Assembly: GCF_030403505.1 (NCBI RefSeq)
Contig: NZ_JAUEMJ010000001.1
Coordinates: 557,762 to 621,761 of the forward strand
DNA: 64,000 nucleotides
DNA from: Glycomyces tritici
Lineage (GTDB): Bacteria > Actinomycetota > Actinomycetes > Mycobacteriales > Micromonosporaceae
Direction of reading: 5' to 3'
Position numbers and translations under genes: made by a program. Shown one piece after another: positions 45,271-52,698 of this stretch (within the stretch, counting starts at the first letter, position 1; every line of letters starts with the position of its first letter). The notes beneath the pieces were generated by a model. It saw only the letters and a list, made by a program, of their open reading frames with translations. It ran no database searches and was not told where the DNA came from.

Positions 45271-45714
45271 GGTTGTATTCCTTTCGTTCCCTGGTTCAAT
45301 CGCGGGAGCCGCCCGAAGTCCGGGCGTCCCGCGCCTGGCACTCGCCTCCGGCGATCTGCAACCGGGAAGTCCCGGACCTGGGAGATCGCTAGGGCCGGAC
45401 CGCATCCGTCGCAGTGCGCCCCTGCAGAGCGTGCGATGGAGGTCGGGCCGCGGCGAGCGCGCGAAGTCGGTTCAGGACACAAGGGCCCCGTACCGCTCCG
45501 ATCAGTGTACTCAAACCCCCGTGCGCTCTACGAACGCGGTGGACGGCAGTGACAGACGCAATCGCCGCGCGCGCCACGACAGGCCCGCCGAAGCCCTCGA
45601 AGATCCCCATACCTCGTGAACCAGACGCCCAGGTCGCAACCCCTCCGAACAAAGTTATCCACAGGCAGAAAACTTTCTGTTGCCGAAACCGGGCACCCCG
45701 GTCAGCATTGAGTC
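45271..45714. promoter_or_regulatory. Divergent intergenic region (rpsB / M23) with a perfect DnaA box
   Basis: TTATCCACA, the consensus DnaA box, is at 45655-45663, followed at once by CAGAAA-AC-TTTCTG (45668-45681 approximately), a 6-2-6 palindrome, about 50 bp before the M23 gene ATG. Further toward rpsB the sequence is GC-rich with several weak stems; I could not fix an S2 leader structure or a clear -35/-10 pair. Confidence 0.5.
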
Positions 45715-46284
45715 ATGCGACAACTACACACCGCAATGGCCATCAGCCTCATAACCGCATCGCTCCTCGCCGCCGCCGCGATCGCCGCCCCCACGATCGC
45801 CAGGGCCGAAGCACCCGCCCTCGAGCAGACCGCACCGCCACCCGACCCCGCCCACGGCCCCTGGCACTCCCCGGTCGGCACCCTCGACCTCCTTACCCGC
45901 TTCGACCCGCCACCCGAACCGTGGCTCGCGGGCCACCGCGGCGTCGACCTCGCAGCGGGAACCGACCTCCCCGTCACCGCCGCCGGCGCGGGCACCGTGG
46001 TCTTCGCCGATGAACTCGCCGGACGGGGCGTGGTCAGCATCGTCCACGACAACGGCCTCCGCACCACCTACGAACCGGTCGAACCCCTCGTCACCGCGGG
46101 CACCACGGTCACCGCGGGCCAGACGATCGGCCGCCTTCAACCCGACCATGCCTCCTGCCCCGGCCAGACCTGCCTCCACCTCGGCCTCAAACGCGGCCCG
46201 CTCTACCTCGACCCGATGCTCCTGTTCGGCGCAGGCAAGGTCCGCCTGCTCCCCCGCCCCGGCCGGACGGAGGCCCAGCCGTGA
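45715..46284 (+). CDS. Secreted M23/LytM-domain peptidase-like protein
   Basis: The 189-aa protein has a cleavable signal peptide (residues 1-31, ending ARA) and a LytM domain. His74 and Asp78 (GHRGVDLA) match two zinc ligands of M23 cell-wall peptidases. The usual H-x-H motif reads Cys153-Leu-His155 (TCLHLGLKRG), so the zinc ligand His155 is kept but the catalytic His is replaced by Cys. It is therefore either a non-catalytic cell-wall binder/activator or uses altered chemistry; this CLH variant is common in actinobacteria. Its stop overlaps the yraN start (GTGA). It heads the yraN-comM-dprA row. Confidence 0.88.
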   Translation: MRQLHTAMAISLITASLLAAAAIAAPTIARAEAPALEQTAPPPDPAHGPWHSPVGTLDLLTRFDPPPEPWLAGHRGVDLAAGTDLPVTAAGAGTVVFADELAGRGVVSIVHDNGLRTTYEPVEPLVTAGTTVTAGQTIGRLQPDHASCPGQTCLHLGLKRGPLYLDPMLLFGAGKVRLLPRPGRTEAQP

Positions 46285-46916
46285 ACCCGCCCGCCTCCAC
46301 CGCCGCACCACCGGCCCCGCTCCGCACCCCACCGGCCCTGCCGAGCCCGGCCGTGAACCTCAAACGGCTCACCCCGCACCAACTCGGCCGCCTCGGCGAG
46401 CAACTCGCGGCCGCCCACCTCCAACGCGACCGTATGCAGATCCTCGCCCGCAACTGGCGCCACCGCCTCGGCGAACTCGATCTGATCGCCCGCTCCGCCG
46501 ACACGGTCGTCTTCTGCGAGGTCAAGACCCGCCGATCCGACCGGTACGGCGGCCCGCTCGGCGCCGTCGACGGCGACAAGCTCGACCGGATCGAGAAACT
46601 CGCCCGCGCCTGGCTCAGGCAGCACTGCCGCACCGACCAGCCCTGGCGGATCGACCGCCTCGCGCTCACCGTCACCGGCCCGCGGAGACTCGCACTCGAA
46701 CACCGCCAAGGGGACCGCCATGGGTTACGCGCGCACCAACACCGTCTGCATGATCGGCGCGACCGCCGTCGCGGTCACCGTCGAGGCCTCGGTGTTCAAG
46801 TCCTCCGCGAAGGGCACGGACACGGTCCGCATGTCGGGCCTGCCCGACAGCGTCGTGAACCAGGCGCAGACCCGCGTCCGCTCCGCGATGGCGAACTCCG
46901 CCCTGCGGTTCCCTGA
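46281..46916 (+). CDS. yraN: UPF0102/YraN family nuclease-like protein with abnormal 3' run-on
   Basis: The YraN core runs from LKRLTPHQLGRLGEQLAAAH to WRIDRLALTVTG. It contains the PD-(D/E)xK-like residues in GELDLIARSADTVVFCEVKTRRS, a fold shared with restriction nucleases and Holliday-junction resolvases; biochemical activity is unproven. The family normally ends after ~120 residues, but here no stop follows and the frame continues into comM for 197 bp, adding an Arg/His-rich tail that looks like a shadow. The N-terminus also has a ~24-residue Pro-rich extension; a GTG at about 46353 (VNLKRLT) is an alternative start. It overlaps the M23 gene by 4 bp. Confidence 0.8.
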   Translation: MNPPASTAAPPAPLRTPPALPSPAVNLKRLTPHQLGRLGEQLAAAHLQRDRMQILARNWRHRLGELDLIARSADTVVFCEVKTRRSDRYGGPLGAVDGDKLDRIEKLARAWLRQHCRTDQPWRIDRLALTVTGPRRLALEHRQGDRHGLRAHQHRLHDRRDRRRGHRRGLGVQVLREGHGHGPHVGPARQRREPGADPRPLRDGELRPAVP

Positions 46917-48264
46917 CAAATCCGTGACCGTCAACTTCGGCCCGGCCTCCCTTCCGACCACGGGCTCGGCGGCGGACCTCGCACTGGCGCTCACCATCAT
47001 GTGCGCGGACGACACGCTGCCGACCGAGAAGCTGAACGACACGGTCCTGCTCTCGGAACTCGGCCTCGACGGCAGCCTCCGGGCCGTGCCGGGCACGCTC
47101 CCCGCGCTCATGGAGGCCCGGAAGTGCGGGATGCGCACCGCGATCGTCTCACCGGAGAACGCCGCAGAAGCCTCCCTCGTCGACGGTCTCGCGGTCTACG
47201 CCCCGCGCGATCTTGCGACGCTCGTGGCCTGGCTGTTCGGCCAGACCACGCTCGAACCGGTGATGCGAACGGCCCCGGATGCGCCACCGCCGCTGCCGGA
47301 CCTCGCCGACGTGCGTGGCCAACCGGCCGCCCGCCGCGCCCTCGAGATCGCGGCGGCAGGAGGCCACCACATGCTGATGGTGGGTCCTCCGGGCGCGGGC
47401 AAGACGATGCTGGCCGAGCGGCTGCCGTCGATCCTTCCTCCGCTGACCGATGCCGAGGCCGTGGAGGTCACCTCGCTGCATTCCCTCCGGGGCCGCTTCT
47501 CCGGAGGCGCGGCAACACTGATGCGTCATGCCCCCTTCGAGGCGCCGCACCACTCGATCACCATGCAGGCCTTGATAGGAGGCGGCAGTGGTTTCGTGGG
47601 ACCGGGCTCGCTGGCGCTCGCTCACCGGGGCGTGCTGTTCGTCGATGAAGCGCCGGAGTGGAAGCGGCCGGTCCTGGACTCGTTGCGCCAGCCCTTGGAA
47701 AGCGGTGAGGTGCGGATCAGGAGGGCGAACACCTCGATCTGCTATCCGGCCAAGGTCATCCTCGTGCTGGCGGCCAACCCGTGTCCATGTGCGCCGAACA
47801 AGCCGTACGACTGCATCTGCACGCCGCAGGTGAAGCGCGGCTATCTGCCGAGGATCTCGCGGCCGCTGATGGACCGGATCGACCTCCGGGTGGATCTCCC
47901 GGCGGTGCCGCCCTCGGCGATCCTGGCCGAGCTGTCGGAAGAAGCGGAACCGTCCGAGCAGGTGGCGAAACGGGTGGTCAGGGCCAGGGAGGCGGCCGCA
48001 GCGCGGTGGTCCGAGGGAGGTGAGGGGTGGCAGTGCAACAGCGAGGTCCCCGGGCCGGCGCTGCGGTCGCAGCGGTGGCGTCTGCCGCCACCGGTCAGGA
48101 AGAGCGTCGACGACCTGCTGATGAAGGAGCGGATCACCGCCCGAGGCTACGACCGAATCCTGAAGCTCGCTTGGACGATCGCCGACCTGAGAGACCACGA
48201 CCGCCCGACGGCAGAGGACATCACCATGGCCGGCGGACTGCGCATCGGCTACACGCTCAGCTGA
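46720..48264 (+). CDS. comM: ComM/YifB family AAA+ (Mg-chelatase-like) protein
   Basis: The 514-aa protein has an N-terminal Lon-like S5 domain (SVFKSSAKGTDTVRMSGLPD) and an AAA+ module with Walker A GPPGAGKTML and Walker B VLFVDEAPEW. It also has a cysteine-rich loop (NPCPCAPNKPYDCICTP) and a Mg-chelatase C-terminal domain. ComM is a helicase that helps branch migration of incoming DNA during natural transformation in Gram-negatives; in actinobacteria its role is less clear. ATG 46720 lies inside the tail of the yraN frame. It pairs with dprA, as is usual. Confidence 0.95.
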   Translation: MGYARTNTVCMIGATAVAVTVEASVFKSSAKGTDTVRMSGLPDSVVNQAQTRVRSAMANSALRFPDKSVTVNFGPASLPTTGSAADLALALTIMCADDTLPTEKLNDTVLLSELGLDGSLRAVPGTLPALMEARKCGMRTAIVSPENAAEASLVDGLAVYAPRDLATLVAWLFGQTTLEPVMRTAPDAPPPLPDLADVRGQPAARRALEIAAAGGHHMLMVGPPGAGKTMLAERLPSILPPLTDAEAVEVTSLHSLRGRFSGGAATLMRHAPFEAPHHSITMQALIGGGSGFVGPGSLALAHRGVLFVDEAPEWKRPVLDSLRQPLESGEVRIRRANTSICYPAKVILVLAANPCPCAPNKPYDCICTPQVKRGYLPRISRPLMDRIDLRVDLPAVPPSAILAELSEEAEPSEQVAKRVVRAREAAAARWSEGGEGWQCNSEVPGPALRSQRWRLPPPVRKSVDDLLMKERITARGYDRILKLAWTIADLRDHDRPTAEDITMAGGLRIGYTLS

Positions 48265-48271
48265 CCCAAAA

Positions 48272-48341
48272 CCCACGACCCACGACCCACGACCCACGAC
48301 CCACGACCCACGACCCACGACCCACGACCCACGACCCACGA
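48272..48341. repeat. 7-bp tandem repeat, ten perfect CCCACGA units
   Basis: Ten identical CCCACGA units span 70 bp between the comM stop and dprA start. A second short array of the related unit CCCGATA (two and a partial copies, 48384-48403) lies right before the dprA ribosome site. Perfect copies suggest recent expansion. Confidence 0.95.
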
Positions 48342-48411
48342 CGACCGATACCGCTGCCCGACTTCCCCAACGACATCGACACACCCGATACCCGATACCC
48401 GAGGAGGCATC

Positions 48412-49575
48412 GTGACGAATCTGCCCGACGACCCTCGCCTCGCCCTCATGCTCTTGTCCTCGATGGTCGAGCCGGGCGATGCGGATCTGGACGACCTCCT
48501 AGGCGAGATAGGCCCGATCGAGGCGGTCAAGCGCCTCTGGGAGGGTGAGGTTCCCGAACGGCTGCAGCGCATCACGAGCGCGATCATCTCGTGCACCCAC
48601 GATCCGGCGGCCAGAGCCGCCGACATCGCGGCCGCCACGAAGGAGTCCGGCGCTCGCGTCCTGATACCGGGCGATCCCGACTGGCCCGAGCAGCTCCGCG
48701 ATCTGATGCTCGTCTGCGATGCGGACGAACCGCATGTGCGGCCCCCGCGCTGTCTCTGGGTGCGGGGCGAGCAGGATCTGGCCGACTTGTGCCGGCGCTC
48801 AGTGGCCATCGTGGGCTCGAGGGCCGCGACCGAGTACGGCCAGCATCTCGCAGACGACCTGGCGGCCGAGCTCACCGAAGCGGGCTGGACCATCGTCTCC
48901 GGAGGCGCCTTCGGCATCGACAGGGCGGCGCATCTCGGCGCCCTGGCACGAGGCGGGTCAACGGTTTCAGTCCTCGCCTGCGGCGTCGAGCTGCCCTACC
49001 CGAAGGGCAACCACTCGATGTTCAACTTGATCGCCGAACGAGGGCTGATCATCAGCGAATGGCCACCGGGGACCACGGTCATGAAGCACCGCTTCCTCAC
49101 CCGGAACCGCGTCATTGCGGCCCTGACCGCCGGCACGGTGGTCATCGAAGCCGCGCACCGCTCCGGTGCACGGAACACGGCCCGGTACGCGGCCGAACTC
49201 GGACGCGTCCTGATGTTCACTCCGGGCCCGGTGACCTCGTCGATGTCGGCAGGCGCCCACCAACTGGCAAGGGAACCATGGGAAGCGCGGCTGGTGACCC
49301 GCGCTGAGGAGGTCATCGAGGACCTGACCGGCATCAGCGGGCCGCTGGCGACTCCGCCTCCGCCCCAGCGCCGCCCCTTCGACCGCTTGACGGAGATCGA
49401 GGCCCGGCTGGTCGAGTCCCTGCCGCGGGGCTACGTGGTCGAAACGCCCCGCCTGGCGGCAGCCGCCGGAGTCCCCGCGGAGATTGCAGCGGAGACGCTC
49501 GATCGTCTCCTCCAGACCGGCTGGGTCGACCGCATCGACAACCGCTGGCGCCTCGCGAGAGGAGGCCAGTCCTGA
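48412..49575 (+). CDS. dprA: DNA-processing protein DprA
   Basis: DprA protects incoming single-stranded DNA and loads RecA during transformation. The 387-aa protein has a helical N-domain, the Rossmann core (VAIVGSRAATEYGQHLADDL, VSGGAFGIDRAAHLGAL, RFLTRNRVIAALTAGTVVIEA) and a C-terminal winged helix (LVESLPRGYVVETPRLAAAAGV). GTG 48412 follows GAGGAGG. It is separated from comM by two heptanucleotide arrays, so its expression may depend on array length. Competence itself is not proven for this organism. Confidence 0.96.
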   Translation: MTNLPDDPRLALMLLSSMVEPGDADLDDLLGEIGPIEAVKRLWEGEVPERLQRITSAIISCTHDPAARAADIAAATKESGARVLIPGDPDWPEQLRDLMLVCDADEPHVRPPRCLWVRGEQDLADLCRRSVAIVGSRAATEYGQHLADDLAAELTEAGWTIVSGGAFGIDRAAHLGALARGGSTVSVLACGVELPYPKGNHSMFNLIAERGLIISEWPPGTTVMKHRFLTRNRVIAALTAGTVVIEAAHRSGARNTARYAAELGRVLMFTPGPVTSSMSAGAHQLAREPWEARLVTRAEEVIEDLTGISGPLATPPPPQRRPFDRLTEIEARLVESLPRGYVVETPRLAAAAGVPAEIAAETLDRLLQTGWVDRIDNRWRLARGGQS

Positions 49576-49902
49576 CAGCGAACCGAGCCCGTGCCCCTCC
49601 GCACATCGGCACTCATACCGGCACCGGCACCGGCACCGGCACCGGCTGGACCGAAAGCCCAAAGCTGCAATACGAAAGGAGACCGCACACGCCCCACCTC
49701 CACGCGCCGCCAGCGCGCGACACGGCAACACGACCAGTCCATTAATGCGGTGCGCACCGCATCCGAAAACTAGGGGTGGGTGGGGTGGGGGCGGGGGGGA
49801 GGGGCCCCCAAGGGTGAGGGCAGATCGGCCAGGCCTCCGCTGGCGGAGCCACGCCGAGGAACCGCGCCAAAGCCGCACGGCCCGGCGAAGACCGCGATGC
49901 GG
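49576..49902. other. Convergent intergenic region with repeats and a G-quadruplex-like run
   Basis: No gene is supported. It contains five ACCGGC units (49617-49646), the perfect 14-bp palindrome GCGGTGCGCACCGC (49747-49760), and six runs of three or more G at 49773-49804 (GGGGTGGGTGGGGTGGGGGC and on to AGGGG). These lie between the 3' ends of dprA and the minus-strand gene at 49903. Confidence 0.75.
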
Positions 49903-51132
49903 TCAGCAGAGGGCGCGGTGGGTGTCGTTCGGGTAGTCGACCACGACCATGCGCGGGTTCTCGAGCTCGGCGAGCGGGGCCCAGCATTCGTAGACGCCGC
50001 GTTCGACGCAGGTCGCGTCAGTGGCCATGATCGATTCGAGGTCGGGCTGGCTCAGCCGCACGCGCACCCAGTCCTCGTTGCGGCCGAGCGCGAGCACGTC
50101 GATGTCGCGCCAGCGCGCCCGAGTGTGGAACCGCTGCGGGCGGGTCACCGGGCTGCGGCTCGTGGCGCCGCGGGCGAAGACGCTGAACCCGTGGCCCGGG
50201 TCGGCGGTCACCGGGACGCGTTCGCCCTCGTGGTCGCCCATGAGTCCGGCGTGGACGGAGGGGTTGGTACGGAAGAGCGCCCGTCCGGTCTCGAGGCCGG
50301 GGATGCGGTTGACGAGGTCGCGGTGGCGGGCGCCGGCCATGCGGTCCCAGACGTTGGTTTGCGGCTGGTACTGGAAGAGCGATATCTCCGTGCCGTCGGG
50401 CGTGTACGCGAGGATCTCGGCGCGCGCGGTCAGCGGCAGGTCGGCGAATCCGGCTGTCGCGAATTCGGGGATGAGGTGCGTGCCGCTGGGGAGGAAGCCG
50501 GTGCCGAGGATCATCGATCCGCGCCGTTCGCGGCCGGGGACGCCGACGAGTCCGGGGAAGTTGGCCGCTTCGGTGCTCTGGTAGTCGCAGGCGCAGATCG
50601 CCTTCCAGCGCAGGGCGAACGAGGTGTCGCGGGCGTCGTCGGGGTCGCCGCAGAGGACGACCCGGTCGTCGGGGGTGCGCAGGTGGGCGACGTCGAATTC
50701 GCGGAAGCACACGCCGCTGACGACGGGCGCCGACGTGAGTTGCCGGGCCACCTGGTGGCGGCTGAGCGGCTTGATCATGCGGGTGCCGACGGTGACGAAC
50801 GCGGTGGCGCGCGCGGCGGAGACGAGCGCGCGTTCGGCGGGGCCGATGCGCGGGTTCTGGCTGTACCGGTGGACGGTGGCGGCGTCGGCGCCCGGCATGA
50901 CCGGGATCGCCAGGGGGGCGACGCCGGCGAGGAGCAGTTCTCCTCCGGGGCTGGTCACCTCGGAGGCGTGCACGAATCGGTGGAAGGCGCCGCCGCCGGC
51001 GCGGAATCCGTCTTCGCGGGTGTCCGAATAGAGCTCGAATGCGGCACCGCCGGCGATCGCTCGCGCCCGGTATCGCCGTTCGTGCCAGACGATTTCAGTG
51101 GTGCCGGTCGGCGCGGCTGGTGGTGCCTGCAT
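49903..51132 (-). CDS. Unrecognised protein, about 409 aa
   Basis: No family comes to mind. It is a soluble, mixed-fold protein without signal peptide or membrane helix. Noticeable segments are YRARAIAGGAAFELYSDTRED, VSGVCFREFDVAHLRTPDDR, CACDYQSTEAANFPGLVG, FQYQPQTNVWDRMAGARHRD, and a C-terminal CVERGVYECWAPLAELENP. There are several cysteines but no clear metal motif. ATG 51132 starts after the first ten codons of a longer frame that begins at ATG 51162 inside a palindrome; neither has a strong ribosome site. It lies downstream of the SIS-domain gene on the same strand, 81 bp away. It could be conserved only in close relatives. Function not assigned. Confidence 0.7.
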   Translation of the reverse strand: MQAPPAAPTGTTEIVWHERRYRARAIAGGAAFELYSDTREDGFRAGGGAFHRFVHASEVTSPGGELLLAGVAPLAIPVMPGADAATVHRYSQNPRIGPAERALVSAARATAFVTVGTRMIKPLSRHQVARQLTSAPVVSGVCFREFDVAHLRTPDDRVVLCGDPDDARDTSFALRWKAICACDYQSTEAANFPGLVGVPGRERRGSMILGTGFLPSGTHLIPEFATAGFADLPLTARAEILAYTPDGTEISLFQYQPQTNVWDRMAGARHRDLVNRIPGLETGRALFRTNPSVHAGLMGDHEGERVPVTADPGHGFSVFARGATSRSPVTRPQRFHTRARWRDIDVLALGRNEDWVRVRLSQPDLESIMATDATCVERGVYECWAPLAELENPRMVVVDYPNDTHRALC

Positions 51133-51148
51133 GACAGAGAGTGTAGGT

Positions 51149-51191
51149 AAACGGGTGAACATTTCGGTGAACCGAAGGTGAACACCCGTTT
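51149..51191. promoter_or_regulatory. Nested palindrome with three GTGAAC repeats
   Basis: Outer arms AAACGGGTG (51149-51157) and CACCCGTTT (51183-51191) flank a perfect inner palindrome TTCGGT-GA-ACCGAA (51163-51176). GTGAAC occurs three times at 11-12 bp spacing across it. It lies between the SIS-domain gene and the gene at 49903 and could be an operator or a terminator/attenuator. Confidence 0.6.
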
Positions 51192-51213
51192 CCCTGTGCC
51201 CGCCTAGCTGGGC

Positions 51214-52305
51214 TCACACCGTTTCCGTGACCTTTTTGAGACCTCGTGGGGCGTCGGGGTTCTCGCCGCGCTCGATGGCGAGGTGGAGCGCGAGTTGTTG
51301 CAGCGGAAGGATATCGAGGAGTGCGGCGAAGCGCTCGTCGACCGCGGGGGTGGCGAGTCGGGCGGTCTGGCCGGGGACGTCGGCGGCGCCGACGACGACC
51401 ACGTCTGCGCGCTGCTTGCCGAGTTGGGTGAGGACGTTCCACATTGCATGGCCGCCGGGACCGGAGCCGACGACGGCGAGGACGGGCACGCCGGGGTCGG
51501 TCATGGCGAGGGGCCCGTGGAGGAGGTCGGCGCCGGAGAACGCGAGCGAGGGGAGGTAGGAGGTCTCCATGAGCTTGAGCGCGGTCTCGCGGGCGGTGGG
51601 GTAGGCGTAGCCGCGGCCGGTGGTCACGAACCGGGAGGCGAAGCGGTAGCGGCCGGCGAGTTCGGCGGCGTCGGTGTCGGCGAGCACGCCCCGGGCGAGT
51701 TCGGGGAGTTTGCCGATCGCGGTGGCTTCGGCGGCGTCGAGGCGGCCGGTGCCGGTGCGGATGCCTTCGATGAGGAGCAGGAGGGTGAGCAGTTCGGCCG
51801 TGTAGGTCTTGGTGGCCGCGACGGCGCGCTCGTGCCCGGCGCGGACGTCGAGGTGGAGTTCGGCTTCGCCGGCGAGGCGGGAGTCGGGGTTGTTGGTGAC
51901 GGCGAGGGTGAGGGCGCCGGAGGCGCGGGCGGCGGCGATGACCTGGGCGAGGTCGGGTGATCCGCCGGACTGGGAGACGGCGATCACGAGGGAGTCGGAC
52001 CAGTCGGGCCGGGCGTCGTAGACGGTGACGACGGAGGGGCTGGCGAGGCTCGCGGGCAGGCCGAGGCGGATCTCCGTGAGATAGGCCGCGTAGAGGGCGG
52101 CGTGATCGGAGGTGCCCCGGGCGGTGAAGACCACCGAGCGCGGGCGCCGTTCGGCGATGACCGCGGCGATGCGGGCGATCTCGCCGGCGCCGTGGTCGAG
52201 CACGTCGGCGTAGACGCCGGGCTGCTCGCCGATGTCGGCGGCCATGCCTTTGCCGTGCTCTGCCGTGCTGGCGTTGTCGGTGGCGCCGACCTGGGGCTGG
52301 TTCAC
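51214..52305 (-). CDS. SIS-domain sugar-phosphate isomerase/deaminase (NagB-II/AgaS/GlmS-like)
   Basis: The 363-aa protein has two SIS domains: TARGTSDHAALYAAYLTEIR with IAVSQSGGSPDLAQV, and a second with FVTTGRGYAYPTARETALKLMETSYLPSLAFSGADLLHGP. The GHERAVAATKTYTAELL block resembles the isomerase half of GlmS and the glucosamine-6-P deaminase NagB-II. No glutaminase domain is present, so it more likely deaminates or isomerises an amino-sugar phosphate. The GTG 52305 start has AAGGAG 6 nt upstream. It could belong to chitin or cell-wall amino-sugar recycling. Confidence 0.88.
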   Translation of the reverse strand: MNQPQVGATDNASTAEHGKGMAADIGEQPGVYADVLDHGAGEIARIAAVIAERRPRSVVFTARGTSDHAALYAAYLTEIRLGLPASLASPSVVTVYDARPDWSDSLVIAVSQSGGSPDLAQVIAAARASGALTLAVTNNPDSRLAGEAELHLDVRAGHERAVAATKTYTAELLTLLLLIEGIRTGTGRLDAAEATAIGKLPELARGVLADTDAAELAGRYRFASRFVTTGRGYAYPTARETALKLMETSYLPSLAFSGADLLHGPLAMTDPGVPVLAVVGSGPGGHAMWNVLTQLGKQRADVVVVGAADVPGQTARLATPAVDERFAALLDILPLQQLALHLAIERGENPDAPRGLKKVTETV

Positions 52306-52542
52306 TTGACGCTCCTTGTGAAACGGTACCGCTAAAATATTAAACAAACCTTTATAATGAAGCGTAGTCGACCGTCACCACGCCCGTCCACCGCAGTCGG
52401 CCCATCCGCACTCCCGTGTCCGCACCTCCAACCCTGCTACGACTCGGGGCACTCGTCAATGAAGTGTGTCCACTGCCCTCCGTACACCCGCGCAGGTGCC
52501 GGTAAGGTTGACCCCTGAATTCCCGACCACCAAGGAGGAGCC
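52306..52542. promoter_or_regulatory. Divergent region SIS gene / bL37 with A/T-rich promoter and CGGTACCG palindrome
   Basis: CGGTACCG (52324-52331) sits between the SIS ribosome site and an A/T-rich block (52332-52358, AAAATATTAAACAAACC and CTTTATAAT) that is unusual in this window and probably carries the SIS promoter. The palindrome may be an operator. No other gene is seen. Confidence 0.4.
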
Positions 52543-52617
52543 GTGGCGAAAGCAGCCCGCAAGCGCAAGTCCCGTAAGAAGAAGGCCGCTAACCACGGGA
52601 AGCGCCCGAACAGCTAG
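52543..52617 (+). CDS. 50S ribosomal protein bL37
   Basis: This 24-aa, very basic protein reads MAKAARKRKSRKKKAANHGK and ends RPNS. Small Lys/Arg-rich peptides ending NHGKRPN(S/A) are the actinobacterial ribosomal protein bL37, found bound to 23S rRNA in mycobacterial ribosome structures. A perfect AAGGAGGAG ribosome site lies 3 nt before the GTG start, as expected for a ribosomal gene. A strong hairpin follows the stop. The gene is often missed because it is so short. Confidence 0.85.
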   Translation: MAKAARKRKSRKKKAANHGKRPNS

Positions 52618-52623
52618 CGCGTG

Positions 52624-52657
52624 GCGGGGCAGGCGGCCTAGGCCGCGACTGCCCCGC
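52624..52657 (+). terminator. Strong hairpin after bL37
   Basis: GCGGGGCAG-GCGGCC-TA-GGCCGC-GA-CTGCCCCGC forms a nearly continuous 15-bp stem starting 7 bp after the bL37 stop. Confidence 0.7.
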
Positions 52658-52698
52658 AGATCGCACTGGACACCCGGCGCAGAACGAGAATTGCCCAC

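Noticed and set aside
45271..45714. Possible oriC fragment because of the DnaA box
   Set aside because: Only one box is present, with no dnaA/dnaN genes or box cluster nearby.
48272..48341. CRISPR-like array
   Set aside because: The units are 7 bp and contiguous with no spacers; it is a simple tandem repeat.
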